Shown: piece after piece, positions 1 through 9,179 of the stretch | Position numbering within the stretch: position 1 is the stretch's first letter | How the letters are laid out: each line of letters starts with the position of its first letter | Assembly: GCF_014844095.1 (NCBI RefSeq) | Contig: NZ_CP062163.1 | Coordinates: forward strand, 992,001-1,056,000 | Direction: 5' to 3' | From: Brevibacillus sp. JNUCC-41 | GTDB lineage: Bacteria; Bacillota; Bacilli; Bacillales; DSM-1321 | DNA length: 64,000 nucleotides | Program-made: the position numbers and the translations under genes | Notes under the pieces: model-generated | What the model was told of the DNA's origin: nothing | The model's database searches: none | What the model saw: only the letters and a program-made list of their open reading frames with translations

Positions 1-151
1 ATGGCCCTGATATGAAAATAAGCGCTTATCCTTTTCAGGATAGCGTCTTTTAATGGAATAGCTTGAATTTATCTTCATTCTTATAAATTTCACTTATTTT
101 AGTTCAACTAAGCACTTTACGCTCATGCGGAAAGTAGTAGTGCATTGCCTT

Positions 152-170
152 ATCAGGTTCGCGGCCTGAT
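152..170. other. Short hairpin in leading intergenic region
   Basis: The first 237 bases hold no gene that I can support. The only structure is a six-base inverted repeat, ATCAGG and CCTGAT, around a GC-rich seven-base loop. Its role is unknown. Confidence 0.3.
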
Positions 171-237
171 TTGGTACTAATAGACGGTTATAATCATATT
201 CTTATAAGAAAAACCATAAGAAGGAGTGCAAAGTCAT

Positions 238-1665
238 TTGATAAAAGTTAAGGTTGGTTTACGGCCCATTGTAAGTAATATTAATTTACCAACTGTTTTA
301 AAGACAACTATACTTCCAGGTGACTCAATTGAAAGATTATTTATTGCAACCCAGGTAGGAGAGATCTTTTACATAGGAAACGGAGTTATCAGGACTTTTT
401 TAGATATTCGCCCGCGAATTTTAAAATTAGGTACTTCTGAACAAGGTGTTTCAGGTAGGGGATATGATGAACGTGGATTAGTCGGGCTAGCGTTTCATCC
501 AGAATTTTATTATAACGGTCTGTTTTATCTTCATTATTCAGTAGCTGGAACACAAGGTCCAGGGGCCCTTACTGAACATTTTAGGCCTGACCCGTGTGAT
601 CCCAAAACTTTAAACCTAAAGTGGATAAATAGAGAAACTCAATATGATCATATTAATACAGTTGAAGAATGGATTTTACAATCGAATGGTCAACCTCAAA
701 AACGACGGACATTACTTAACATAAGAAGACCATTTTTTAATCATAATGGTGTCAATAGCTTAAACTTTTCACCTGAAACCGGAAAACTTATTTTAACAAC
801 CGGTGATGGTGGAGCAGGCTATGATCCATTTAATTTAAGTCAAGATGATATGGAGATAGCTGGTAAAATAATTGAAATCGATGTAGATAAGAGCATATCC
901 TTCAATAATCCACCCATTGTTACACGTTTTAATGAACTTCCTCTGCCTATTCAGGAAACTCTTACGGTCACTGCAAAAGGGGTGCGCAATATAACAGGCA
1001 TTTCATTTCAAAGGTTTTATAATCAGTATATCAAATATGTGGGGGGTGTCGGACAGGATTTGGTTGAGTCGATTTTTTCATTCGTTCATTATAAACCAAT
1101 ACCGGTTACTGAGATTGTTCAAGCTTCTTTCATGAATTCTGAAGCTGACAAAGAGGGATTCATTAACTTTGGCTGGCGAGGTTGGGAAGGTGCTTTTCCT
1201 ACTTCGATTATAAGAGGATGCAATGAAAATAATAATTTGGATGAGAAAACAATTGCTTATTACAATGAAGCAGTAACACTTTCAGCGAGTCGTCTTCAGC
1301 CTTTAACCAGTTATTTTCATAAAGATACCAGACCTGATAAGTTTGGAGGAACTGCACTTACAGGAGTGCAAGCCTATATGGGGAATGCAATCCCTGGTTT
1401 AACGGGAAGCGTTGTGTTTACCGATCTTGCCCGGAAGGATTCTCACCCCCGGGTTAGAGGGGCTTTAGCTTATACCACCGTAAGACCCAATGGTGAACAA
1501 AATGATTTTAGTGTGATACAAACCGATTATGATTTTGGGTCTCAATCAGCCTATTATGTTAGTTTGGGAACGAATATGAATCAAACCAGTTTATATTTGG
1601 CGGCTTATGGCTCTATGAAAGTGACTGATTTTAACAAAGGCACTGTTTTTGAAATAGTTCCATGA
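238..1665 (+). CDS. Sugar dehydrogenase-like beta-propeller protein (GSDH/sorbosone dehydrogenase family)
   Basis: About 475 residues. The fold is suggested by family blocks: an opening ERLFIATQVGEIF strand, the block RGLVGLAFHPEF near residue 80, a conserved NHNGVNSLNF segment, and LTTGDGGAGYDP followed by GKIIEIDVD. These fit the PQQ-type soluble glucose/sorbosone dehydrogenase propeller (also seen in HHIP). There is no signal peptide, so a cytoplasmic or spore-surface location is possible; substrate and cofactor are not shown. Start: an upstream GTG at 226 overlaps the AAGGAG motif (221-226), so the TTG at 238, eleven bases after that motif, is the better start. Confidence 0.75.
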   Translation: MIKVKVGLRPIVSNINLPTVLKTTILPGDSIERLFIATQVGEIFYIGNGVIRTFLDIRPRILKLGTSEQGVSGRGYDERGLVGLAFHPEFYYNGLFYLHYSVAGTQGPGALTEHFRPDPCDPKTLNLKWINRETQYDHINTVEEWILQSNGQPQKRRTLLNIRRPFFNHNGVNSLNFSPETGKLILTTGDGGAGYDPFNLSQDDMEIAGKIIEIDVDKSISFNNPPIVTRFNELPLPIQETLTVTAKGVRNITGISFQRFYNQYIKYVGGVGQDLVESIFSFVHYKPIPVTEIVQASFMNSEADKEGFINFGWRGWEGAFPTSIIRGCNENNNLDEKTIAYYNEAVTLSASRLQPLTSYFHKDTRPDKFGGTALTGVQAYMGNAIPGLTGSVVFTDLARKDSHPRVRGALAYTTVRPNGEQNDFSVIQTDYDFGSQSAYYVSLGTNMNQTSLYLAAYGSMKVTDFNKGTVFEIVP

Positions 1666-1801
1666 ATCAAAACAATAACTTTCCACTTAATCGTAATAAA
1701 TCGCATACATGGATTGATGAATCGTAATTAGAACCATGTGATGGACAAATTATTAAATTAGGCTGTTTTCGCATACTTTGTTGCCATTTACCAAGTATCT
1801 G

Positions 1802-1936
1802 GTGTGGTTGATTTCCCCTCCAGATGCTCGCTTTCCGCGGGGCGGGCGGTGAGCCTCCTCGGTGTAAACGCCTGTGGGGTCTCACCTGTCCCGCTGCTCC
1901 CGCAGGAGTCTCGCACTTCCACTCCAATCCACCTTA
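1802..1936. repeat. GC-rich dispersed palindromic element
   Basis: A 135-base GC-rich block in AT-rich surroundings. It has nested inverted segments (GTGAG with CTCAC; GCGGGGCGGGC with the later CCCGC blocks) and imperfect ends, GGTTGATT on the left and AATCCACC on the right. I recall near-identical sequences scattered through many Bacillaceae genomes, but I cannot search for them here. Open frames crossing it on both strands are by-products of its composition and are not called as genes. Confidence 0.6.
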
Positions 1937-1937
1937 A

Positions 1938-2137
1938 ATCGTTTCGTTTTAAAAACAACAATCTTAACGAAAAGAGAACAAGCAGAGTGGTTGAGACCGA
2001 TCTACAATTGGAGCAAACCAAACGAGTTGGTGGGGTATTACTGCGAGAAACACTGTGCCGGTGTATACTCGTTTGAAATGGGGCGAAAAGCAGCCTTTGA
2101 AGCGTATGAAGCAAATAGAAAAAGAGGGGGCCACTAG
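1938..2137 (+). pseudogene. C-terminal remnant of an unidentified protein
   Basis: The frame ending at 2137 encodes a protein-like tail containing WLRPIYNW, ELVGYYCEKHCAGVYSF and GRKAAFEAYEAN. It is followed at once by a good terminator, which suggests a real gene end. Upstream the frame runs into the GC-rich palindrome with no plausible start, so the 5' part is lost or replaced. The family was not recognised; the two cysteines (CEKHC) could bind metal. Confidence 0.45.
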
Positions 2138-2149
2138 GCTCCCTCTTTG
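2118..2149 (+). terminator. Rho-independent terminator
   Basis: The stem AAAGAGGG-GCC pairs with GGC-CCCTCTTT around a short loop. It overlaps the end of the remnant frame. It also lies just downstream of the minus-strand toxin gene and is A/T-flanked on both sides, so it may serve both strands. Confidence 0.7.
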
Positions 2150-2162
2150 TATTGCATATGTA

Positions 2163-2489
2163 TTACTTAGTACGAAGTTTTGCGTATTCTTGCACTACAT
2201 TACTAAAGTCATCAGGGTGCATTCTACCTCTGAGAGGTGGAGGAGACAAAATAGCTATAGTAGTCTGCGAATCTATCTCCGCATATGAAAAATTATCAAG
2301 CTTAGCATACAACCAACGGGTAATAGGTACCCTGTTAGGGAACCTTGAGGAAGGAGGAGAGCTAGTTATCTTAATTGCAACAACTAAAGCCCTGCCATTA
2401 TTCACGTCCAAAATAAGGGCAGGCCGTCTCTTTCCGCCTGCCTTCTCTTTATATGGGAAGTATATATCGTAAATTTCACCTGGCTTCAT
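2163..2489 (-). CDS. Type II toxin, PemK/MazF-like endoribonuclease
   Basis: 108 residues, the usual size for the family. The N-terminus (KPGEIYDIYFPY followed by KRRPALIL) matches the PemK/MazF opening, in which a GxI/VW-like strand is followed by KxRPxLIL. Members cleave mRNA at short sequences and are neutralised by a cognate antitoxin. It lies directly after the small basic gene at 2495-2752 with five bases between stop and ATG, the usual antitoxin-toxin order. Cleavage specificity cannot be inferred. Confidence 0.75.
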   Translation of the reverse strand: MKPGEIYDIYFPYKEKAGGKRRPALILDVNNGRALVVAIKITSSPPSSRFPNRVPITRWLYAKLDNFSYAEIDSQTTIAILSPPPLRGRMHPDDFSNVVQEYAKLRTK

Positions 2490-2494
2490 ATTAA

Positions 2495-2752
2495 TTAATC
2501 CTCAATCCACTTTCTATGGAGTGGGTTATTTGAATCATAATTAAGTACTACACCATTTTCACCGACAATTAAGTCAGGTTCACGGTCATAAAATTGGCTA
2601 AAGTCGATAGAGGAAGCAATTTTCGCATTTTGGGTTTCTGTAGCAAGAGCGTGACGGGTCACACTAACATCAACGAGCCTGCGTGATCTTTTGCTGCGTC
2701 TATTCTTAACAGAACTGGTCCGCATCATTTTTTTCCTCCTCCTTTTATTCAT
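2495..2752 (-). CDS. Putative antitoxin of the PemK/MazF-like pair
   Basis: 85 residues. The start is the ATG at 2752, which follows an AGGTGGTGAG ribosome binding site; a longer frame to 2791 has no such site. The N-terminus is very basic (KRRRKKMM, then several RS/KR pairs), suggesting nucleic-acid contact. The acidic C-terminal half (residues 50-85) could be the toxin-binding tail. The sequence matches no antitoxin family I know, so the role rests on size, charge and tight coupling to the toxin gene. Confidence 0.6.
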   Translation of the reverse strand: MNKRRRKKMMRTSSVKNRRSKRSRRLVDVSVTRHALATETQNAKIASSIDFSQFYDREPDLIVGENGVVLNYDSNNPLHRKWIED

Positions 2753-2964
2753 ATACTCACCACCTAAAAATGTTACAGGTAGTATATGCAAAGAGTGAGT
2801 ATAATATTTAGGGTTGTCCTATATTGTAACGTGATATAAAGTAAATGTCAAATATATGCAATACCAGCCTGAATAACCAAAATATTTTCTATATAATGGA
2901 ATTTCATTCACATCAAATGTATTATATAAGTACTACACCTTTTCTTAAAAGGGGGATATTTAAA

Positions 2965-3453
2965 ATGAAAGTAGTGTTTCCTTTTGTAATAGCCATGAGC
3001 GTACTTACAGGATGTTCTGCAATAGCGAATGATGGATCCCAGGAATTGAAATGGTTTAAAACAAAAGAAGAAACGATTGATCATGGCATTAAAGAAGAAA
3101 AGATGAAAAAAGAAGACATCATAGGAGAAGTTAGTGAAAACGGAGAAACATTTGTTATTTATAAGAAACAAGTAGAGGAAGGCTTGGGAGTAGGAGTATC
3201 AAGCATAAGTGAGAAAGAAGGAAAATTTGCTTGGTATGACCCTGATCAAGATGTTCTTGTTAAGAACAATAAAGTCAAAAAGTATCCCTCCCAAATCAGT
3301 TGGGGAACAACAACACAATCAGGAAAGGAATTTACAATTTACACTGGACTAAGTGAAGATCAAAGCCATTTCGTTAAAACATTAACTAGTGAAGTAAGTC
3401 CTACAATTGACAAGGAAACTGGGATTTATTTCTATATAGAACCTAATAAATAA
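2965..3453 (+). CDS. Small exported lipoprotein of unknown function
   Basis: 162 residues. The start at 2965 follows AAAGGGGGA. A short hydrophobic signal ends in the lipobox LTGC, so the mature protein should be lipid-anchored on the outer face of the membrane. The mature part is charged and lysine-rich (KEEKMKKEDI), followed by a mixed beta-like region. No family recognised. It is followed by a second exported gene in the same direction. Confidence 0.65.
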   Translation: MKVVFPFVIAMSVLTGCSAIANDGSQELKWFKTKEETIDHGIKEEKMKKEDIIGEVSENGETFVIYKKQVEEGLGVGVSSISEKEGKFAWYDPDQDVLVKNNKVKKYPSQISWGTTTQSGKEFTIYTGLSEDQSHFVKTLTSEVSPTIDKETGIYFYIEPNK

Positions 3454-3518
3454 GTCATACTTTATCGAATTTTCGAAAAATGGCATATTTTAGATAATTC
3501 TGGTAAAGGAGGAATTTT

Positions 3519-4246
3519 ATGATAAAGTATCTTAAGTCTTTTCTTACTATCTGACTTTAAGTATTGCTTTTCTATTAGTATCCGCAGATCCTTCATTCGC
3601 TGCAAAATCGGAGGGTGCTACTAAAACTGTCAAGATTGAAAAGAAAAATGCAATCTATGATAAGTCATTAGGAAAGTATGTTACACCTCTTAAAAAAGTA
3701 AATGGGAAATTAGTTCCTGCTTCAAAACAAGAGTATTTAAGTGAGATTCAAAGTACGTCAGGACCATCAGTAGATATACTCCAAGGGTCAACTTTAGCTT
3801 CAACAGATGACATGGAGACTTTGGATTATCGGGAATACTGGAAGTACACCCCTACCAGTACAACAAGTATAGTGACTGGTAAAACTAAAAAGGTAACAGG
3901 GGACATCGGTTGTACTTCAAGTTCTTGTACTCTTTCCAAAGCAGTTAGTGTGTCAGTATCCGCTTCATACAGTGTTTCTGCAACAGCAGAAAAATCTGCT
4001 ATCAAGGCAAACGCTGGCTTTACTTGGGTTAGTAGTGCTAATGACTCTAGTACTTATTCTTTCACGCTTAAAAAAGGTGAAAAAGGATATATTGGATTCA
4101 AGCCATACTATAAGAAAACAACTGGTAAATTGAAGAAATACTCAAACTGGGACGGTTACTTGTATAGTAAATCAGCCAACGCTCATTCTCCAAAGAAAAC
4201 TGCCACAGGAGAAGCTGATGGATTGTACTACTTCGTATTCTATTAA
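3519..4246 (+). pseudogene. Secreted beta-rich protein disrupted by a one-base deletion in its signal peptide
   Basis: An ATG at 3519 follows an excellent AAAGGAGG site and encodes MIKYLKSFLTI, then hits TGA at 3552. In the next frame from 3554 the signal sequence resumes (TLSIAFLLVSADPSFAA) and stays open to 4246, about 240 residues. Adding one T at 3551-3552, giving ATC-TTG-ACT, would restore a normal Sec signal. The mature part is serine- and threonine-rich with one CTSSSC pair (3914-3937), and ends in an aromatic YYFVFY. No family recognised. It may be a true mutation or a sequencing error. Confidence 0.65.
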
Positions 4247-4259
4247 TTAATCTAAAAAA

Positions 4260-4290
4260 TGAGGGTGTCCATAAAGGGCACTCTATTTCT
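4260..4290 (+). terminator. Terminator after the secreted-protein gene
   Basis: AGGGTGTCC pairs with GGGCACTCT (two G-U pairs) across ATAAA and is followed by ATTTCT. Confidence 0.55.
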
Positions 4291-4307
4291 ATATAGGATC
4301 CAAATAG

Positions 4308-4336
4308 AAAAAGGGAACCATCAGGCTCCCTTTTTG
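4308..4336. terminator. Bidirectional terminator between convergent genes
   Basis: AAAAAGGGA-CC and GG-TCCCTTTTT form a strong stem with A and T runs on the two sides. It separates the plus-strand gene ending at 4246 from the minus-strand gene ending at 4347. Confidence 0.75.
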
Positions 4337-4346
4337 TGGTATTAAC

Positions 4347-5723
4347 TTAATGTTTTACAACTTTAGTAGTTGCCTTAGAACTAGTATTTCCTGCCTTATC
4401 CTTTGCAGTTATTGAAAGTGTAGTTCCTTTTTTCTGTGCCTTAATCTTGACTGAGTAGCTTCCCTTAGAACTTGCTTTAGTTGAACCGAGGGATTTACTT
4501 CCTACCTTTACAGTTACAGTTGAATTAGCTTCAGCTTTACCAGTAACAACTTTGTCATTGTCATCTACTTTATTTACTGTTGGCTTGCTTGGTGCAATAA
4601 CATCTACAACAGTTACCGTTGTACCTGAACTCACATTCCCTGCACTATCTTTAGCTGTACTTGTTAATTTAGTACCGGCTTTTTGAACTGTAATTTTAAC
4701 AGAGAATGTTCCTTTAGATGTTGCCTTTGCAGAGCCTAATACTTTACTTCCATTTTTGACAGTAACTGTAGAGTTAGCTTCTGCTTTGCCAGTAACGACT
4801 TTGTCATTGTTGTCCACCTTATTCACAGTTGGCTTACTTGGTGCAATAACGTCTACAACAGTTACCGATGCACTTGAACTCACATTCCCTGCACTATCTT
4901 TAGCTGTGATCGTCAATTTAGTTCCTGCTTTTTGAACAGCTATTTTAATAGAGAATGTTCCTTTAGATGTTGCTTTTGCAGAACCTAATACTTTACTTCC
5001 ACTTTTAACGGTAACCGTTGAATTAGCTTCAGCTTTACCAGTAACAACTTTGTCATTATTGTCAACCTTATAAACAGTTGGCTTAGATGGTTTAACATCA
5101 TCTACAAATCCAGTTGCGATAGCATACATGTCATCACTTGTATTATTATCAATATCGTATTCATTATCTCGGTCGTAAACACCTACAAAGTATGTGCCTT
5201 TTTTAACATCATACCCTCTATATTCAACGCCATCTTCATATTCGCTACCTAGATATTTTAAGTTACTATTTTCAACATAGTCTTTTTGTACTGCTGCAAA
5301 TCCTAGATCAATAGCATATGAGGATGCTGTTCCTGCTACAAGCAAAAATCCATCACTAGGAACGACCACTTTAGAAAAATCTACATCATACAAAGGAAGC
5401 AATCTTCCAATTGTTGGTTTTTCGTATGACGAGTTATCTGCTGAAGCAAAGTCGTTATTGTACTCAACTTCAAAAATATAGTCATCATCACTCATTTTAC
5501 TATAACCCTTGCCTGACTTTGATTGTGAACCTTTTACTTCTTTTTCAAGTTGATTAAACGTTTTAAAATCTACTAAACCTTTTGGAAGTGGTTTTTCCAC
5601 TTGTCGTTCAATAGCTTTCCTGGCCAAACCGTTCTCGTTTCCTTCAGCCTTCACAGCACCCACAGACAATGATGAAGCAAATAAACCTACAGCAACTAAT
5701 GATAAAATACCTTTATTACGCAC
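4347..5723 (-). CDS. Secreted protein with three tandem bacterial Ig-like domains
   Basis: 458 residues with a GTG start after GGGGGAGG. Residues 1-26 are a signal peptide ending VGAVKA. Residues 60-210 form a unique acidic region (many D, N and Y). Residues 211-458 are three Ig-like repeats of about 83 residues, each opening with (A)PSKPTV.KVD.NDKVVTGKAEA and ending in TAKDSAGNVSS, of the Big_6-like type seen in adhesins and exported enzymes. There is no LPXTG anchor. The repeats are nearly identical at DNA level, so copy number may vary by slippage. The function is probably extracellular binding (inferred). Confidence 0.75.
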   Translation of the reverse strand: MRNKGILSLVAVGLFASSLSVGAVKAEGNENGLARKAIERQVEKPLPKGLVDFKTFNQLEKEVKGSQSKSGKGYSKMSDDDYIFEVEYNNDFASADNSSYEKPTIGRLLPLYDVDFSKVVVPSDGFLLVAGTASSYAIDLGFAAVQKDYVENSNLKYLGSEYEDGVEYRGYDVKKGTYFVGVYDRDNEYDIDNNTSDDMYAIATGFVDDVKPSKPTVYKVDNNDKVVTGKAEANSTVTVKSGSKVLGSAKATSKGTFSIKIAVQKAGTKLTITAKDSAGNVSSSASVTVVDVIAPSKPTVNKVDNNDKVVTGKAEANSTVTVKNGSKVLGSAKATSKGTFSVKITVQKAGTKLTSTAKDSAGNVSSGTTVTVVDVIAPSKPTVNKVDDNDKVVTGKAEANSTVTVKVGSKSLGSTKASSKGSYSVKIKAQKKGTTLSITAKDKAGNTSSKATTKVVKH

Positions 5724-5846
5724 GTTTCCTCCCCCTAAATTCGTTATTAAGAACTATGCAGTACTTTTCCATACTAATACATAAGTACCATAATTACCAT
5801 AAGTTTCTTTATCTTAATTTTGACAAGAATCGCCATATAAGTGGCC

Positions 5847-6398
5847 TTAAATTCTAATCTTTTTTATTCTTTTAAAAAGGATTAAAGCAATTTCAACCCA
5901 TAACCAGCTATAAATGAAGGCAAATAAAAAGCCAAATATAAGAAATGAAAAGGAAACAGAGACGGCCGGACCTAAAACTGGAAAGTGAAAAATAACTATT
6001 AAACTCATAATTCCTAACATTAAAAGAATGGCACCAGTAGCAATAATACTTAACCTCATCTTAAAAAGGTGAAAAGATGCCCCTATTCCAAGTCCTAACA
6101 ATCCTGTTGTAAAAGGAAATGCAATTATTTCCGTTGGCTGTAGGATGAATAACAGCATAATTGTCAGAAAGTAGGACATTGCTCCAAATGGAATGGAAAA
6201 CATGGAACATAACAGGATAGGTGCAGTGGACAGCGGACTTATACAATATCCTATCCCTGGTACAGCTCCGGCAGCCTGCAGAATGGCAGCCATACAAGAA
6301 AAAATGGACACTAAAATGAGCTTCATCGTTTTTTTATGTTTATTGAATATTATTTGAGATAAACGAACCTCATCAGAAATAGGTTTAAAAAAGTACAT
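5847..6398 (-). CDS. Multi-pass membrane protein, unidentified
   Basis: 183 residues with a short cytoplasmic N-terminus (to about residue 25) and five or six hydrophobic helices; the glycine- and proline-containing helices (AAGAVPGIGYCISP, PFTTGLLGLGIGASF) recall the substrate-binding S components of ECF vitamin transporters. That resemblance is by eye only. There is no adjacent energising gene. It ends in a basic tail, KRIKKIRI. Confidence 0.5.
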   Translation of the reverse strand: MYFFKPISDEVRLSQIIFNKHKKTMKLILVSIFSCMAAILQAAGAVPGIGYCISPLSTAPILLCSMFSIPFGAMSYFLTIMLLFILQPTEIIAFPFTTGLLGLGIGASFHLFKMRLSIIATGAILLMLGIMSLIVIFHFPVLGPAVSVSFSFLIFGFLFAFIYSWLWVEIALILFKRIKKIRI

Positions 6399-6578
6399 CT
6401 TTCCACCTCATTCTAAATGGTTTATACGTTACCTTACATTATATTATATTTACCATTTATTGGAGGGGGAACAGTTATTATTAATCCAAGCATCAATATC
6501 CTCTGTAATGAAATATAAGCTTGTTAAAAAACCTCGCTAAAACTTAATCGATCATACAAAGTAGAAAAGTCCATTCGC

Positions 6579-6606
6579 AAAAAAAAAACAAGGCCATATT
6601 GGCCCT
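6579..6606 (-). terminator. Terminator of the cupredoxin gene
   Basis: On the minus strand AGGGCCA and TGGCCTT pair around AT, followed by a run of ten T with one G. It lies six bases after the stop at 6612. Confidence 0.85.
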
Positions 6607-6611
6607 GCATT

Positions 6612-7001
6612 TTATTCGACAATTACTTTCCCAACCATTCCTTCCTGGAAATGGTACCGACATATCAGTTCATATGTACCGGGCTGTTTCGGATTCACGG
6701 TAATGTTTTTTTCTTCACCTGGCTGGACCTCAACGTCAATGCCGAGCTTTTCAACTGTGAAGGTGTGCTCTTTACTGCCTTTGTTTTTCAATATCACCGT
6801 TGTGGCTGTTCCATTCGGAATGGTGATGGCTTTCGGATTAAAGAAATCATCCTTCAACTCGACCTCAATCGATTTCCTCTTCTCCATAGGCTGATTTACA
6901 ACACCGGACTCGGCAAATACACCGACTGAGCCTAGTGTTGCCACAACTACAAACATCGCAAGTACACCGGCCAATCCTGTTACCCACTTTTTCACAAACA
7001 T
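6612..7001 (-). CDS. Membrane-exported cupredoxin-like copper protein
   Basis: 129 residues from the ATG at 7001, eight bases after GGAGG; a TTG at 7007 is too close to that site. A signal peptide or anchor (residues 3-31) precedes a plastocyanin/azurin-like domain. Type 1 copper ligands are visible as H79 (EHTF), C114 and H117 (CRYH) and M122 (EGMVG). The C-x-x-H-x4-M pattern fits blue copper proteins acting in extracellular electron transfer or copper handling. It is a single gene, flanked by a terminator and a repeat. Confidence 0.8.
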   Translation of the reverse strand: MFVKKWVTGLAGVLAMFVVVATLGSVGVFAESGVVNQPMEKRKSIEVELKDDFFNPKAITIPNGTATTVILKNKGSKEHTFTVEKLGIDVEVQPGEEKNITVNPKQPGTYELICRYHFQEGMVGKVIVE

Positions 7002-7099
7002 TCGCAATCCCTCCTTTCCTCTATTTTTTTCTAATTCATGAAATATTATTACGATAAATTTCGCGTGCTTTCAAATAGTAACTTTTTATCTGAAACGGT

Positions 7100-7165
7100 G
7101 AAAAGAAAAAAGAGCTGCCAAAGCAACTCCCTTATTGAAGTAAAGCACTTGTTATTTGAATAAAT
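7100..7165 (-). repeat. Terminator-repeat, divergent copy
   Basis: It contains the hairpin GAGCTGC/GCAACTC-like module with a minus-strand T tract, then the CTTATTGAAGTAAAGCAC segment shared with copies at 35.1 and 47.4 kb. It lies downstream of the nucleotidase gene. Bases 7166-7295 hold a possible decayed small frame and nothing firm. Confidence 0.6.
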
Positions 7166-7295
7166 AGTTACCTTTTATTTCTCGTTAATCCCCATTGCCT
7201 TCAATATCTCGTGCTATCCCTAAAGCCATTTCATTAAATTCCTCCAGCTACATCTTCCTCAAAAGCCACTTATGCAAGTCCTTGTATTTTCTCCT

Positions 7296-8885
7296 TCATT
7301 CTTTCAATGAACGGAGAGAAGTTTCATGGGGATACTTCTGTTGGATATAGCGTATAAGTGCAGTGACAACCTGTGGACCGGATTCCACGAGTCTACCTTG
7401 TTCAAATGCAGTGAAGTTATCACCGCCTGAAGCTAAATAATTACTAACCGCTACTTCATATTCGTTGTTTGGCTGAATCTCTTGACCCTTCATGTCTTTC
7501 AGCGCAACAATGCGGTTGCCAATTGGAGCGTTGGGGTCCCAATTATACGTTAAACCAACCGTTTGTAACCTATTTTCATAATCTTTCGCCCACTGCTGTT
7601 CTAAAGCAAGCTTTATTTGGTCTCCTGTTAAGATTAACTTCCTGACACTATGACCCATAGGCAAGTCTGTATAAAGGTCTTCTACAGTGATTTCCCCTTT
7701 TTTAAAATTTTTCCGCATTTCTCCTTGATGGACAAAAGCTATATCAACCCCCATGGCTTCCCGCTCAGATTCTGCAATCATTTTCGCTAATGGGGATTCA
7801 CCGTTTGCATCTTGATTTCGTGAGATTTCTTCAGGCATCTCTCCTATTATCTGATTAAGATGGCTCCCCAATCTTTTTCTATATTTATTTAGAAGAGCAA
7901 CCGTTTCTTCATCTGGTTTTATATGTTGATGTGAAGTGACAATAATCTTTGCTTGTTTCTTAACAATAATTTTAGTATGTGGGTCAATTTCAAGATTTAC
8001 TTGAGAAAAGGCTTTCCCATTGGAATAAGCTTGAACGATCAGTTTACCGGCTACAACGGTATTGGCATATTCATGGCTGTGACCGGCAAAAATGACATCG
8101 ACCTCATCATCGATTTTTGGAGCCATCTCCACTAAAGCTCCACTGGAATTTGCTCCTGACTGATCTGATTTGGCTGAATCATGTGCAAGTACAACAATTA
8201 CTTTGATCCCTTTTTCCTTTAAAAGCTTAACGGTTCGGTTAATAGCTGAAACTTCATCCGTAATTTCTACTTCTTTTCGATTTTCAGGTGCCACATACAG
8301 GTTAGTCTCTTTTGTGACGACACCGATGAATCCAATATTAATTCCGTCAATTTGTTTAATAACATACGGTGGTAACAAGGGAGTACCCGACTTTGTATCG
8401 ATGATATTTGCAGAGCTGTAAGAAGTTGTGGCACCTTGAAAATAACCTGTTTTTTTATTGAATCCTCCATGAATAAGACGTTTCATTTCATTTACGCCTT
8501 GGTCGAATTCATGATTTCCAGGTGTCCCGGCATCAAAGTGCAGGAGGTTTAAAAATTCAATCGTGGGTTCGTCTTTAAATTGAGAAGAGATTGGAGGACT
8601 TCCTCCTACCATATCACCAGAATGAACAAGCAGTGTATTTGGGTTTTCTTGTATAAATGTTTTTAAATAGGCAGCCAGGTATTCAGCCCCCCCTGCCATG
8701 GTTCCTGAAACCATTTGATATTTGTTTAGTTGGCCGTGAAAATCATTAACGCCTAACAATTGTACTTGAATGTGTTGGCGGTTGGATGTGGAATGTTTGG
8801 ATGAGTGTGATGTGATTTTATAAGTTACGAAAATGATGATGAATACCAAGATGAACAAAGAAGTTATGGCCTGAAATTTTGACAA
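7296..8885 (-). CDS. Membrane-anchored 5'-nucleotidase/UshA-like metallophosphoesterase
   Basis: 529 residues with a TTG start after GGGAGGG. Residues 5-22 form a signal anchor. The calcineurin-like metallophosphoesterase domain (about 38-290) has all the metal motifs: D48-x-H50 (NDFHG), SGD around D91, GNHEFDQG (N124, H125), a VLAHD histidine and GHSHE. The C-terminal 5'-nucleotidase domain (about 340-510) carries the substrate-stacking region near NYLASGGDNF. The family hydrolyses extracellular nucleotides or UDP-sugars for salvage. No LPXTG was found. It is monocistronic. Confidence 0.88.
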   Translation of the reverse strand: MSKFQAITSLFILVFIIIFVTYKITSHSSKHSTSNRQHIQVQLLGVNDFHGQLNKYQMVSGTMAGGAEYLAAYLKTFIQENPNTLLVHSGDMVGGSPPISSQFKDEPTIEFLNLLHFDAGTPGNHEFDQGVNEMKRLIHGGFNKKTGYFQGATTSYSSANIIDTKSGTPLLPPYVIKQIDGINIGFIGVVTKETNLYVAPENRKEVEITDEVSAINRTVKLLKEKGIKVIVVLAHDSAKSDQSGANSSGALVEMAPKIDDEVDVIFAGHSHEYANTVVAGKLIVQAYSNGKAFSQVNLEIDPHTKIIVKKQAKIIVTSHQHIKPDEETVALLNKYRKRLGSHLNQIIGEMPEEISRNQDANGESPLAKMIAESEREAMGVDIAFVHQGEMRKNFKKGEITVEDLYTDLPMGHSVRKLILTGDQIKLALEQQWAKDYENRLQTVGLTYNWDPNAPIGNRIVALKDMKGQEIQPNNEYEVAVSNYLASGGDNFTAFEQGRLVESGPQVVTALIRYIQQKYPHETSLRSLKE

Positions 8886-9126
8886 CTTCCGATCCCTCCC
8901 TCTGGATGTAAATTAAGAATAACTCTGGAATTTTATATCCGTATAAAGGGACCGTGATTTTTTGTTATATTTTATATAATGATTGTTAAATTAACCCGGC
9001 ACATGCATATCTTTTTAAAAATATTCATACGGCTTGACATGAATTAAGATTTTGACTGGATTATTTAAAAGGCTCCAATTTTTCCTCCATGGTATTGAAA
9101 TCCGCTCCGGTAGTAACAGAAGTTCA

Positions 9127-9165
9127 AAAAAAGAGTGTAAATCCTTATTGGATCTACACTCACGT
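9127..9165 (-). terminator. Terminator of paiB
   Basis: GAGTGTA-ATCC and GGAT-TACACTC form a long stem followed by seven T on the minus strand, fifteen bases after the stop at 9180. The rest of 8886-9179 shows no gene. Confidence 0.85.
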
Positions 9166-9179
9166 TAGTGCAGTAACAT

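Noticed and set aside
1667-2114. Several overlapping frames of 77-108 residues on both strands
   Set aside because: They cross the GC-rich palindrome, have no RBS, and encode arginine-, serine- and proline-rich nonsense typical of that repeat.
2163-2752. Toxin-antitoxin pair as part of a larger defence system
   Set aside because: No nuclease, helicase, NTPase or other defence gene adjoins it; flanks are a gene remnant and a lipoprotein.
4347-5110. Ig-like DNA repeats as a mobile or CRISPR-like repeat
   Set aside because: They are in frame within one gene and encode tandem domains of constant length.
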